From Klenkia sp. (GTDB lineage: Bacteria; Actinomycetota; Actinomycetes; Mycobacteriales; Geodermatophilaceae), in assembly GCA_025966215.1 (NCBI GenBank), contig JAOPVM010000181.1:1-18759 (forward strand): a stretch of DNA of 18,759 nucleotides, written 5' to 3'. The position numbers and the translations under genes are program-made. The notes beneath the pieces are model-generated. The model did not search any database, was not told the DNA's origin, and saw only the letters and a program-made list of their open reading frames with translations. Shown in pieces: positions 7,453 through 15,693 of the stretch (position 1 is the first letter of the stretch; each line of letters starts with the position of its first letter).

Positions 7453-8475
7453 GTGGGCACCGCGGACGACGTGCTGGCCGCCGCCCGCGCGGTGGCGGCC
7501 GAGGACGAGGACCGGGCCGGGGTGGCGATGCTGGTCGCGCTGCACGACGAGGACCGCGCCCCCGGGCCGGGCACCGATGCCGACCGGGCACTCGCCGCTG
7601 AGCTGGCCCGGGCCTGGCAGGTGCTCCGGGACGCCGCCCCCGACACCACCGTGCAGGACGCCCTCGCCGCGCTGGCCCATCTGCGGTTCCGGCCGCCGGG
7701 GGGTGTTCCTGGGTCCTCGGACGCCCCGCTCGCGGCGTGGCGGCCGGCCGACACCGGCCGCGGCGACCGGGACGCCGAGGCGCGGCGGGTGCACGACGCC
7801 GTCCTCGCCGGCCGGCACCTGCGGGTCGTGAACTGGCACAACACCCCGGCCTCGCACGCGGCCCAGCTGCGCCGCGAGCTGACCTGGTACGCCGAGCGGT
7901 TCTCCCCGGTCACCGAGGCCGACCTGCACGTCGCGCTGGACACCGGCCGGTGGGCGGACCCGCGTCCCGGCGTCGTCCCGGCCTTCTTCGACGGCTTCGC
8001 CAGCGCCGCCGAGGTGGCCGCGCCGCTGTGCGAGGAGCTGGGCCTGGTCGGGTGGTTCTACCCGCCGACGGAGTTCCTGGACTGCCCCGCGGGAGAGCAG
8101 CGTGCCTTCGCCGCCGACCACGACCTGGGCGTGCTCGACGAGGACCTGCCCGGTGACGCCCCGCTGGCGATGAGCTGGGACGCCCTGGCCGTTCTCGCCA
8201 CCCGGCACGAGGTCTGCGGGCACTCGGCCACCCACGCCAGCTCGGCCTCGGTCCGCACCGCGGCCCACGTCGACCGCCAGGTGCGGCGGCCGCTGGCCCG
8301 GCTCACCGAGGTGATCGGTCGTCCTCCGGCCGCCTGGGCCTGGCTGGGCGGCACCCCCTTCGACCCGGCCGCCCCCGGCGACGCCGCCGTCGCCGCCGCC
8401 GGCGTCCGGCTCTGGACCTCCAACGCCCGGATCGAACGCCTCGGCAGGCGGGGACCAAGATCGACTCGCGTGTGA
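7453..8475 (+). CDS. Divergent polysaccharide deacetylase-fold (NodB-like) protein
   Basis: This 340-residue protein has an unrecognised Ala/Asp-rich helical N-terminus (about 1-115) and a C-terminal part that reads as a NodB/polysaccharide deacetylase domain. It shows 'LRVVNWHNTP' in place of the usual first strand, a motif-1 relic A-F-F-D-G-F at 177-182, and motif 2 H-E-V-C-G-H-S-A-T-H at 252-261 with the metal-binding H-x3-H (257, 261). Near 282-320 comes 'LTEVIGRPPAAWAWLGG' followed by 'AAAGVRLWT', which resembles the typical 'E(L/I)TG..P..FAYPYG....AGY' end. The usual T-F-D-D-G has become F-F-D-G, so the metal-ligand Asp180 remains but the catalytic-base Asp is Phe179. No signal peptide is visible. 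The GTG has gggggag (7437-7443) upstream. The stop lies one base before the next gene, a sugar-binding lipoprotein. The fold is likely; deacetylase activity is doubtful. Confidence 0.7.
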   Translation: MGTADDVLAAARAVAAEDEDRAGVAMLVALHDEDRAPGPGTDADRALAAELARAWQVLRDAAPDTTVQDALAALAHLRFRPPGGVPGSSDAPLAAWRPADTGRGDRDAEARRVHDAVLAGRHLRVVNWHNTPASHAAQLRRELTWYAERFSPVTEADLHVALDTGRWADPRPGVVPAFFDGFASAAEVAAPLCEELGLVGWFYPPTEFLDCPAGEQRAFAADHDLGVLDEDLPGDAPLAMSWDALAVLATRHEVCGHSATHASSASVRTAAHVDRQVRRPLARLTEVIGRPPAAWAWLGGTPFDPAAPGDAAVAAAGVRLWTSNARIERLGRRGPRSTRV

Positions 8476-8476
8476 C

Positions 8477-9808
8477 GTGCGGAACCCCGATTGTTCAGCG
8501 GTGGTCGACTCACGGCGGACTCGCGGGTTCTCCCGACGGTCCTTCCTGGCCGCCTCCGGGGCGGGGGCGCTGGCCCTGGCCGGCTGCGGCACCGGGTTCC
8601 AGCTGCAGCGCGGGGACGGGTCGGCCAGCCGCGAGGGTCGGCTCAGCTTCACCCTCTGGGCCGGGGACGCCGAGCTGACCGCGTTCCAGACCGTCGCCGA
8701 GCAGTGGTCGCGGACCAGCGGCATCCCGGTGGTGTTCAACGTCGTCCCGTTCGGGGAGGCGTTGACCGGCATCGACGCGAACCTGGCCAGCGACCGGGCG
8801 CCGGACCTGTTCCGGGTGACCTACCAGGACATCGGCGTCTACGCCGCCGGCGACGCCCTGCTCGACCTCACCGACCGGCTGCCCGGCGGGTTCCTCGACG
8901 GGTTCGGCCCGGCGTTCGTCTCGGCGGTGCAGTCCGACGGGCGGGTCTACGGGGTGCCGCACCACACCGACACCTCGCTGGTCCTCTACGACACCGAGGC
9001 GCTGGCCGGAGCGCGCATCCCGGAGACCCTGGACGACGCCTGGACCTGGGAGGAGTTCCGGGCGGTCGCCGCGGGGCTGCCGACCGGGGAGGCCCGGTTC
9101 GCCTTCGGGGTGAACTGGCAGCTCGCCGGGGCCTACCGCTGGCTCAGCTGGGTCGACCAGCTCGGCGGCCGGCTGCTCACCGAGGACCTCACCGAGCCCG
9201 CGATCGACAGCCGGGAGGGCCGGGACGCGCTGGCCTTCACCCAGTCCTTCTTCACCGACGGCCTGGTGCCGCCGACGACGTCGACCAAGGGTGCCTACGT
9301 CGACGAGCTGTTCACTGCCGGCACGATCGCGATGGTCTTCGCCGGGGACTTCCTGCTGCCCACCATCGACCCGGCGTTCGTCGGTGCCGGCCGGGAGTAC
9401 GGCGCCACGTTCCTGCCCCGGGACGACCGGGCCTCGGCCGACCTCGGGGGCAACGCCGTCGTGGCCACCTCGCAGTCGAGGAACCCCGAGGCCGCCGCGG
9501 ACTTCCTGGCCCACCTCTCCGGGGACGAGGCCCAGGCGCTGTTCTGCGCGCAGGCCACCGTGCTGCCCACCCGGACGGCGCTGCTGGACCAGCGGCTGGA
9601 CTACGCCGTCCGGCCCGACCTCATGGAGCTCTTCGTACAGCAGGCCACCACGATCACCCCGGAGCTGTCCGCCCAGGTCACCGTGCCCCAGTTCAACGCG
9701 GTGAACGCCTCGATGGTCGACCGGCTGGAGCAGGCGTTCCTCTCCGGGGACGACCCGGCCGGGGTGCTCGCCGACCTCTCCGACGACATCGCCGGCCGGC
9801 TCTCGTGA
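8477..9808 (+). CDS. Extracellular solute-binding lipoprotein, family 1 (Tat-exported)
   Basis: This 443-residue protein has a twin-arginine signal (F-S-R-R-S-F-L-A-A, Arg20-Arg21) and lipobox L-A-G-C with the modified Cys at 37. It should be exported folded and then lipid-anchored. The mature part begins 'LSFTLWAGDAELTAFQTVAEQW' and contains 'YGVPHHTDTSLVLYDTEAL', 'TWEEFRAVAAGLP' and 'GTIAMVFAGDFLLP', all typical of MalE-like sugar-binding proteins (SBP_bac_1). The GTG at 8477 is one base after the previous stop and has no good Shine-Dalgarno, so re-initiation is likely. In-frame GTGs at about 8501-8506 would also keep the whole signal, so the start is uncertain by up to nine residues. It supplies substrate to the two permeases that follow. 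The sugar is unknown. Confidence 0.93.
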   Translation: MRNPDCSAVVDSRRTRGFSRRSFLAASGAGALALAGCGTGFQLQRGDGSASREGRLSFTLWAGDAELTAFQTVAEQWSRTSGIPVVFNVVPFGEALTGIDANLASDRAPDLFRVTYQDIGVYAAGDALLDLTDRLPGGFLDGFGPAFVSAVQSDGRVYGVPHHTDTSLVLYDTEALAGARIPETLDDAWTWEEFRAVAAGLPTGEARFAFGVNWQLAGAYRWLSWVDQLGGRLLTEDLTEPAIDSREGRDALAFTQSFFTDGLVPPTTSTKGAYVDELFTAGTIAMVFAGDFLLPTIDPAFVGAGREYGATFLPRDDRASADLGGNAVVATSQSRNPEAAADFLAHLSGDEAQALFCAQATVLPTRTALLDQRLDYAVRPDLMELFVQQATTITPELSAQVTVPQFNAVNASMVDRLEQAFLSGDDPAGVLADLSDDIAGRLS

Positions 9809-10749
9809 CGACGACGGCACCGGCGGCGGTGACCGCCCCGCTGCCCGACGACGGGGAGCGGCCGACCAGGAAGCGGCGCGGCGCGTGGCGGGGCTCCGCC
9901 GCCGCCTGGGCGATGCTCTCGCCGAACCTGCTGGTCTTCGGGCTGTTCCTGCTGCTGCCGCTGATCGCCACGCTCTGGCTCTCGCTGTACTCCTCCTCGG
10001 GCTTCGGGCCGCGGGAGTTCATCGGGTTCGAGAACTACCGCGAGTTGTTCGGCGACGACACGTTCTGGCGGGCCACGCTCAACACCGGGGTCTACGCCCT
10101 GCTCACCGTGCCGGTGTCGCTGGTGCTCGGCCTCGCGGTGGCGCTGGCGATCAACCGGCCGATGCGCGGGCGCGGGCTGCTGCGCGGCATCTACTACGTG
10201 CCCTACGTGATCAGCGGCGTGGTCATCGCCGTCGCCGGCCGGTGGGTGTTCAACGAGAACGTCGGGGTGGTCAACCGGCTGCTGCGCGGCGCGGGCCTGG
10301 ACGGCGTGCCCTGGCAGTCCGACGGCGTGGGCGCGATGGCCTCGCTGGTGCTGATCAGCGTGTGGACCAAGATCGGCTTCTGCATGGTGGTCTACCTCGC
10401 GGGGCTGCAGTCGATCCCGACCGAGTACCTCGAGGCCGCCCAGATGGACGGGGCCGGACGGTGGACCCGGCTGCGGCACGTCATCGTGCCGCTGCTCAAG
10501 CCCACGACGGTGTTCCTCGTCGTCCTGGGGGTGATCGAGAGCTTCCAGGTGTTCGACGTCGTCTACGTGCTCACCGGCGGTGGGCCGGGGAACGCCACCG
10601 AGATGCTCGTGACCTACGCCTACGCCGAGGGCTTCGACGCCCGCCGGCAGGGCTACGCGGCGACGATCGGCGTGGTCACCTACCTGCTGATCGCGGTGCT
10701 GACGGCCCTGTGGTGGCGTCGGCAGAAGGCCACGGAGGCCGACCAGTGA
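9805..10749 (+). CDS. Carbohydrate ABC transporter permease, MalF/UgpA type
   Basis: This protein has 314 residues when started at the GTG that overlaps the binding-protein stop (GTGA). The frame is open further upstream, but that stretch is antisense-like Arg/Pro-rich shadow over the binding-protein gene. After a charged cytoplasmic N-terminus (1-30), about six membrane segments follow, beginning with 'PNLLVFGLFLLLPLIATLWL'. The EAA loop that docks on the ATPase is at 210-230 (E-A-A-Q-M-D-G-A-G, ending I-V-P-L), and 'VLTGGGPGNATE' is a typical MalF-type periplasmic segment. It forms the import channel with the next gene product. No strong Shine-Dalgarno is present, so translation is probably coupled. 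Confidence 0.93.
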   Translation: MTTTAPAAVTAPLPDDGERPTRKRRGAWRGSAAAWAMLSPNLLVFGLFLLLPLIATLWLSLYSSSGFGPREFIGFENYRELFGDDTFWRATLNTGVYALLTVPVSLVLGLAVALAINRPMRGRGLLRGIYYVPYVISGVVIAVAGRWVFNENVGVVNRLLRGAGLDGVPWQSDGVGAMASLVLISVWTKIGFCMVVYLAGLQSIPTEYLEAAQMDGAGRWTRLRHVIVPLLKPTTVFLVVLGVIESFQVFDVVYVLTGGGPGNATEMLVTYAYAEGFDARRQGYAATIGVVTYLLIAVLTALWWRRQKATEADQ

Positions 10750-11618
10750 CGACGCTGCAGACCAGGCCGCAGGCGCCGGCCCCCCGCCGCACCCCCCGGC
10801 GCGGCGGGGCCGGGTGGATCTCCGGCCGGGCGGTCGCGCTGGTCCTCGGCGCGGTGGTGATGCTCTTCCCGCTCTACTGGATGCTCGTCACCGCGTTCAG
10901 CGGCCAGGGATCGCTGACCAGCGGCCCGCTGCGCTGGTTCCCGGAGAACCCGACCCTGGACGGGTTCCGTCGGGCCTTCGAGCTGCTGCCCTTCGGCAGC
11001 TTCTTCCTCAACTCCCTGGCGATCGCACTGGTGGCCATGGCGCTGTCGGTGACGCTGAACCTGATGGCCGGCTACGTGCTCGCCAAGTACCGGTTCCGCG
11101 GCCGACAGGCGGTGTTCGTCGTCATCGTCTCCACGCTGATGATCCCGGTGCAGGTCGTGATGGTGCCGCAGTTCCAGCTGGTCGCGGGGCTGGGCTGGAT
11201 CGACTCCTACTGGGCGGTGATCGTGCCGCGCGCGGCCGAGGCGTTCGGCATCTTCCTGTGCCGGCAGTTCATGCTCGCCATCCCCGACGAGATCCTCGAG
11301 GCCGCCCGGATGGACGGCGCCGGGCACCTGCGGGTGTTCTGGTCGGTGGTGCTGCCGATGTGCCGGCCGCTGATCGCGGTGCTGGTGATCCTCACGTTCA
11401 TGTACCGCTGGAACGAGTTCGCCTGGCCGCTGATCGTGCTCAACGACCAGCAGCTGTTCACCGTGCCGATCGGGCTGGCGTTCCTGCAGGGCGAGTACGG
11501 CACCGACTACCCGGCGCTGATGGGCATGGCGCTGCTGTCGACGCTGCCGGTGCTCGTGGTGTTCGCGCTGTTCCAGAAGCAGTTCGTGGAGGGCGTGGCC
11601 CGCAGCGGCCTGCGCTGA
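10746..11618 (+). CDS. Carbohydrate ABC transporter permease, MalG/UgpE type
   Basis: This protein has 290 residues from the GTG overlapping the previous stop by four bases, with ggagg (10734-10738) seven bases upstream. The open frame continues upstream, but only as a shadow of the MalF-type gene. It has six predicted membrane segments, 'FPLYWMLVTAF' near the N-terminus, an EAA loop at 185-205 (E-A-A-R-M-D-G-A-G, then V-V-L-P) and a typical 'RWNEFAWPLIVL' segment. It pairs with the preceding permease. No ATP-binding subunit follows: the next gene is nadE. From family knowledge, many actinobacterial importers of this class share a remote MsiK-type ATPase, and that is the likeliest arrangement here. 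Confidence 0.93.
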   Translation: MTTLQTRPQAPAPRRTPRRGGAGWISGRAVALVLGAVVMLFPLYWMLVTAFSGQGSLTSGPLRWFPENPTLDGFRRAFELLPFGSFFLNSLAIALVAMALSVTLNLMAGYVLAKYRFRGRQAVFVVIVSTLMIPVQVVMVPQFQLVAGLGWIDSYWAVIVPRAAEAFGIFLCRQFMLAIPDEILEAARMDGAGHLRVFWSVVLPMCRPLIAVLVILTFMYRWNEFAWPLIVLNDQQLFTVPIGLAFLQGEYGTDYPALMGMALLSTLPVLVVFALFQKQFVEGVARSGLR

Positions 11619-11629
11619 CGCCCGGTACC

Positions 11630-11664
11630 CACCCGACGGGGGGTGTCCACCGGACGCACCGGCC
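11630..11664 (+). terminator. Weak hairpins between the permease gene and nadE
   Basis: caccc (11630-11634) can pair with gggtg (11641-11645) over a 6-base loop. Just downstream, ggtg-tcc and gga-cg-cacc form a second, bulged stem. Both are short with no T-tract, so this is only a weak terminator or regulatory candidate before nadE. Confidence 0.25.
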
Positions 11665-11686
11665 CGGCACACGGGAGACTGGGCCC

Positions 11687-13720
11687 ATGGGGTTCACCTC
11701 GCTCTACACGCACGGGTTCGCCCGGGTCGCCGCGTGCACCCAGCGCACCGCGCTGGCCGACCCGCCGGCCAACGCCGAGGCGGTGCTGCGCCAGGCCCGG
11801 GCCTGCCACGACGACGGCGTCGCGGTCGCGGTCTTCCCCGAACTGACCCTCTCCGGCTACTCCATCGAGGACCTGCTGCTGCAGGACCCGCTGCTCGACG
11901 CCGTCGAGGTGGCGCTGCAGACCGTGGTCGAGGGCAGCCGCGACCTGCTGCCGGTGCTGGTGGTCGGCGCCCCGCTGCGGCACCGCAACCGGGTCTACAA
12001 CTGCGCGGTCGTGGTGCACCGCGGCCAGGTGCTCGGCGTCGCCCCGAAGTCCTACCTGCCGACCTACCGGGAGTTCTACGAGCGCCGTCAGCTGGCGCCC
12101 GGCGACGACCAGACCGGCACGATCCGGGTCGCAGACGGCAGCGCACACCAGGAGGTGCCCTTCGGCCCGGACCTGCTCTTCGCCGCCACCGACGTGCCGG
12201 GCCTGGTGCTGCACGCCGAGGTCTGCGAGGACGTCTGGGTGCCCGTCCCGCCCAGTGCCGAGGCCGCGCTGGCCGGGGCCACCGTGCTGGTCAACCTGTC
12301 CGGCTCGCCGATCACGGTCGGCCGGGCCGAGGACCGACGGCTGCTGGTGCGCAGTGCGTCCTCGCGCTGCCTGGCCGCCTACGTCTACGCCGCCGCCGGG
12401 GAGGGCGAGTCGACCACCGACCTGTCCTGGGACGGGCAGACCCTGGTCTACGAGAACGGCGTGCTGCTGGCCGAGACCGACAGGTTCCCCGACGGCGACC
12501 GGCGCGCGGTGGCCGACGTGGACCTGGACCTGCTCCGCCAGGAGCGGGCCCGGATGGGCACGTTCGACGACAACCGGCGGCACCACGAGCCGGTCACCCG
12601 CACCGTCGAGTTCACCCTCGACCCGCCGGCGGCAGACCTCGGGCTGCGCCGGGAGCTCGAGCGGTTCCCGTTCGTGCCCAGCGACGACGCCCGGCTGGCC
12701 CAGGACTGCTACGAGGCCTACAACATCCAGGTCGCCGGGCTGGCCCAGCGGCTGGGCGCGATCGGCGACCCGAAGGTGGTCATCGGGGTCTCCGGCGGGC
12801 TGGACTCCACCCACGCGCTGATCGTGGCGGCCCAGGTGATGGACCGGGTCGGCCGGCCGCGCAGCGACGTGCTGGCCTACACGCTGCCCGGGTTCGCCAC
12901 CAGCGAGCACACCAAGGGCAACGCCTGGGCGCTGATGCGCGCCCTGGGCGTCACCGCCGCGGAGCTGGACATCACGCCCACCGCCCGGCTGATGCTCGAG
13001 GAGATCGACCACCCGTTCTCCGACGGGCAGGACGTCTACGACGTGACGTTCGAGAACGTGCAGGCCGGGCTGCGGACGGACTACCTCTTCCGGATCGCCA
13101 ACCACCGCGGCGGGATCGTGCTGGGCACCGGCGACCTGTCGGAGCTGGCGCTGGGCTGGTCGACGTACGGCGTGGGCGACCAGATGAGCCACTACAACGT
13201 CAACGGCGGCGTGCCCAAGACCCTCATCCAGCACCTGATCCGCTGGGTGATCGGCTCGGGTCAGTTCGACGACGAGGTCGGCGGCATCCTGCAGGCCATC
13301 GTGGACACCGAGATCAGCCCGGAGCTGGTGCCCGGGGAGACCGCGCAGTCCACCGAGGCCAGCATCGGGCCCTACGCGCTGCAGGACTTCACCCTCTTCC
13401 ACGTGCTCCGCTACGGGTTCCGGCCCTCCAAGATCGCGTTCCTGGCCTGGCACGCCTGGCGGGACGCCGGCACCGGCGACTGGCCGCACGGCTTCCCCGA
13501 GGCGAAGCGGACGGCCTACGACCTGACCGAGATCCGCCGCTGGATGGAGGTCTTCTGCCAGCGGTTCTTCGGGTTCAGCCAGTTCAAGCGCTCGGCGATG
13601 CCCAACGGCCCCAAGGTGTCCGCCGGAGGCTCGCTGTCCCCGCGCGGGGACTGGCGGGCGCCCTCGGACGGCTCGGCGGCGCTCTGGCTGGCCGAGCTGC
13701 GGGCCAACGTCCCGGGGTGA
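11687..13720 (+). CDS. nadE: Glutamine-dependent NAD+ synthetase
   Basis: This 677-residue two-domain enzyme is close to the roughly 680 residues of the mycobacterial form. The N-terminal nitrilase-type glutaminase has the triad Glu52 (F-P-E-L-T-L-S-G-Y), Lys121 (A-P-K-S-Y-L-P) and Cys180 (H-A-E-V-C-E-D-V-W). It releases ammonia that is channelled to the C-terminal ATP-pyrophosphatase domain, whose P-loop is S-G-G-L-D-S-T at 369-375, with '[15 protein letters not shown]', '[11 protein letters not shown]' and '[13 protein letters not shown]' downstream. It converts nicotinic acid adenine dinucleotide to NAD+ in the last step of NAD synthesis. The ATG at 11687 has gggag (11673-11677) nine bases upstream, and the homologous mycobacterial N-terminus starts at the same place. 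It probably has its own transcript. Confidence 0.96.
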   Translation: MGFTSLYTHGFARVAACTQRTALADPPANAEAVLRQARACHDDGVAVAVFPELTLSGYSIEDLLLQDPLLDAVEVALQTVVEGSRDLLPVLVVGAPLRHRNRVYNCAVVVHRGQVLGVAPKSYLPTYREFYERRQLAPGDDQTGTIRVADGSAHQEVPFGPDLLFAATDVPGLVLHAEVCEDVWVPVPPSAEAALAGATVLVNLSGSPITVGRAEDRRLLVRSASSRCLAAYVYAAAGEGESTTDLSWDGQTLVYENGVLLAETDRFPDGDRRAVADVDLDLLRQERARMGTFDDNRRHHEPVTRTVEFTLDPPAADLGLRRELERFPFVPSDDARLAQDCYEAYNIQVAGLAQRLGAIGDPKVVIGVSGGLDSTHALIVAAQVMDRVGRPRSDVLAYTLPGFATSEHTKGNAWALMRALGVTAAELDITPTARLMLEEIDHPFSDGQDVYDVTFENVQAGLRTDYLFRIANHRGGIVLGTGDLSELALGWSTYGVGDQMSHYNVNGGVPKTLIQHLIRWVIGSGQFDDEVGGILQAIVDTEISPELVPGETAQSTEASIGPYALQDFTLFHVLRYGFRPSKIAFLAWHAWRDAGTGDWPHGFPEAKRTAYDLTEIRRWMEVFCQRFFGFSQFKRSAMPNGPKVSAGGSLSPRGDWRAPSDGSAALWLAELRANVPG

Positions 13721-13732
13721 GCATCCGCCCGA

Positions 13733-13750
13733 CGGACCGTGGCGGGTCCG
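13733..13750 (+). terminator. Short hairpin after nadE
   Basis: cggacc (13733-13738) pairs with ggtccg (13745-13750) over a 6-base loop, 12 bases after the nadE stop. The stem is short, lacks a T-tract and lies just before the next gene, so its role as a terminator is uncertain. Confidence 0.3.
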
Positions 13751-13793
13751 GCCATCGGGTTGCGGGAACGCCACCCAGGAGCACGATGGTGCG

Positions 13794-14240
13794 GTGGCCA
13801 CCGTCGAACGACACGTCTCCGCAGAGCCCGCCGCCGTCTGGGCGGTGCTGGCCGATGGCTGGGGCTACAGCAACTGGGTGGTCGGCGCCTCGCACGTGCG
13901 CGCCGTCGAGGCTGCCTGGCCCGCCGTCGGCACCCGGATCCACCACGCCCAGGGCAACTGGCCGGTGACCCTGGACGACGAGGCCGTCGTCGAGCAGAGC
14001 GAGCCCGAGCACCGGCTGGTGCTGCTGGCCCGGGGCCGCCCGCTGGGCTCGGCCCGGGTGGAGGTCACCCTGCACCCGGTGGACGGTGGCACCCGCGTGG
14101 TGTTCACCGAGACCCCGGTGTCCGGGCCGGGCAGGTGGCTGCACAACCCGCTCAGCGAGGCGCTGCTGGTCCGACGGAACGTCGAGGCGCTGTCCCGGCT
14201 GGCAGCGATCGCCGAACGCCGGACCACGCCTCAGGACTGA
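13794..14240 (+). CDS. SRPBCC-family (START-like, polyketide cyclase/dehydrase-type) protein
   Basis: This 148-residue protein begins 'VERHVSAEPAAVWAVLADGWGYSNWVVG', the usual first strand and helices of SRPBCC lipid-binding folds. 'VEVTLHPVDGGTRVVFTETPVSGP' and a long C-terminal helix ('LLVRRNVEALSRLAAIAER') follow. Such proteins bind hydrophobic ligands in a deep cavity, but ligand and role cannot be read from this sequence. The GTG start lies 12 bases after aggag (13777-13781), a slightly long spacing. A nearer ATG at 13786 is in another frame. Its last 10 bases overlap, tail to tail, the end of the YcaO gene on the other strand. Confidence 0.85.
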   Translation: MATVERHVSAEPAAVWAVLADGWGYSNWVVGASHVRAVEAAWPAVGTRIHHAQGNWPVTLDDEAVVEQSEPEHRLVLLARGRPLGSARVEVTLHPVDGGTRVVFTETPVSGPGRWLHNPLSEALLVRRNVEALSRLAAIAERRTTPQD

Positions 14241-15658
14241 GCGAGCCGCTGGGGTGCGTGCCGGGTGGGCTCCCGGTACAGCGGGTAGAGCTCGCCGACG
14301 GTGCGTGCCACGGCGGCGACGTCCAGCCAGGCGGGTCCGCCGACGCGCTCGGTGGCTGCAGCGGTGAGCCGCACCGGCAACCGGTCCGCGCCGTCGGCCG
14401 GGCCGAGCCCCACCAGCTCGCTGCCCCGCTCCAGCAGCCGGCGCAGCACCCGCTCGCCGATCCGGCCGTAGGACAGCGTCTCCACCTCCAGCCCCGGGAC
14501 CAGCACCTTCGCCACGTGCACCCCGCGCACCTCGGTCGCGGCGACGAGCAGGTCGAACCCGGCCAGCCGCTCCCGGTAGAGCGCGAGCGTCTCCGCCGGC
14601 CCGTGCACCGACGAGGTGGGCAGCTCGGCGAAGGGCACCTCGGTGCGGCGCACCCACAGCGGGGCCAGCAGCTCGGTCAGCTCGGCGGTGCTCAGGCCGG
14701 TCCAGTCGGCCATCGACGCCAGTGCCCGGGGCTCCTGGTCGGGCACGGGGGTGCGCAGCTCGTCGGCCAGGTACCCGGGGTGTCGGGCCCGCACCTGGTC
14801 GAGCGGGCCGAAGGCGAACGCCCGCCGGGCCCGGGACGACGCCAGCTCCAGCACCGCCTTGCGGACCGCCTCGGCCCGGTCGGGGGCGGCGGCCTCGCCG
14901 ATCGCGCTGACCACCACCGGCACCTCGGCGGCCGGGTCGGTGGCCACCGCGTGCACCACGACGGCGAACTCGGTGCTGGCCAGCTTGACGGTGACCTGCA
15001 GCCCGGCCGCCTCCAGCGCGGCGATGGCAGCCCGGGCCGGGGGATCGTCGATGCCGGTGACCACCCGGCCGGTGTCCAGGGCGCGGAAGTCCACGGTGTT
15101 GCCGTCGCGCTGCAGCAGCTCCCCGATGCCGTGGCCCACGGCGCGCTCGATCGTGTCCCCGGCACCCATGCCGTTGGTGATCGGGGTGACCAGCCAGCCT
15201 CCGGTCGGGGGAGGAGCGGCGATGCCGGCGGCGTGCGGGGCGACGAACTCGGCCGGGACCAGCACCTCCTCCCCGGTGGCCCAGCGGGTGGTGGGCAGCC
15301 AGCGCAGCGGCCGGTCCGGGTCGTCGTCGGCGCCGGCGGGCAGCACCAGCGTGCGCGGATCGGCCACCCGGTCGGCCCCGCGCTCGGCCACCAGCTCACC
15401 GAAGGAGGCGGTGCGCGGCTCCCGACCGCGCAGGGCGTCGTCCAGCAGCACCTGCTCGGCCAGCTCGCCCCACGCGCCGATCCCCGCGGCCTCGACGGTC
15501 GCCCCGTAGCCCACGCCGTGCCCGGACCGGGTGCCGTCGGCGCAGCGCCACACGGTGGCGGTGACCGGGACGCCGGTGCGGTCGTACCCCCGCAGGTCCA
15601 GCTCGGTGGTGCTGCCCGCGGGCAGGGCGGCGCGGTAGGCGGCAGCGGGGTCGGTCAC
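14231..15658 (-). CDS. Stand-alone YcaO-family ATP-dependent protein
   Basis: This 475-residue protein shows the three YcaO ATP-site segments. The first is 'GHGVGYGATVEAAGIGAWGELAEQ' (about 46-69), equivalent to the S-G-K-G...E-A-x-E-R region. The second is 'TNGMGAGDTIERAVGHGIGELLQRD' (161-185), equivalent to E-x-x-E-R-D. The third is 'AVRKAVLELASSRARR' (264-279), equivalent to A-L-x-E-x-x-Q-S-R. YcaO enzymes use ATP to activate a backbone amide, making azolines, thioamides or amidines. No E1-like or Ocin-ThiF partner, TfuA, dehydrogenase or precursor peptide is visible here, and the C-terminus lacks the Pro-rich end of azoline-forming members. Several usual residues differ (ER to EQ, ERD to QRD, QSR to SSR). 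The GTG at 15658 is the only credible start; upstream sequence in this frame is not protein-like. The substrate is unknown. Confidence 0.85.
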   Translation of the reverse strand: MTDPAAAYRAALPAGSTTELDLRGYDRTGVPVTATVWRCADGTRSGHGVGYGATVEAAGIGAWGELAEQVLLDDALRGREPRTASFGELVAERGADRVADPRTLVLPAGADDDPDRPLRWLPTTRWATGEEVLVPAEFVAPHAAGIAAPPPTGGWLVTPITNGMGAGDTIERAVGHGIGELLQRDGNTVDFRALDTGRVVTGIDDPPARAAIAALEAAGLQVTVKLASTEFAVVVHAVATDPAAEVPVVVSAIGEAAAPDRAEAVRKAVLELASSRARRAFAFGPLDQVRARHPGYLADELRTPVPDQEPRALASMADWTGLSTAELTELLAPLWVRRTEVPFAELPTSSVHGPAETLALYRERLAGFDLLVAATEVRGVHVAKVLVPGLEVETLSYGRIGERVLRRLLERGSELVGLGPADGADRLPVRLTAAATERVGGPAWLDVAAVARTVGELYPLYREPTRHAPQRLAQS

Positions 15659-15693
15659 GCACCCACGGTGCCCGACCGACGGGGCCGGCGCAC

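Noticed and set aside
4489..8772. A 1427-codon open frame on the minus strand
   Set aside because: It is antisense to helR and other well-supported genes, rich in Gly/Arg/Val/Gln with no domain pattern. Long antisense open frames are expected at this GC content.
8491..9804. Upstream extension of the MalF-type permease frame
   Set aside because: Its translation is Arg/Pro/Gly-rich and overlaps the whole binding-protein gene. The GTGA overlap at 9805 is the natural start.
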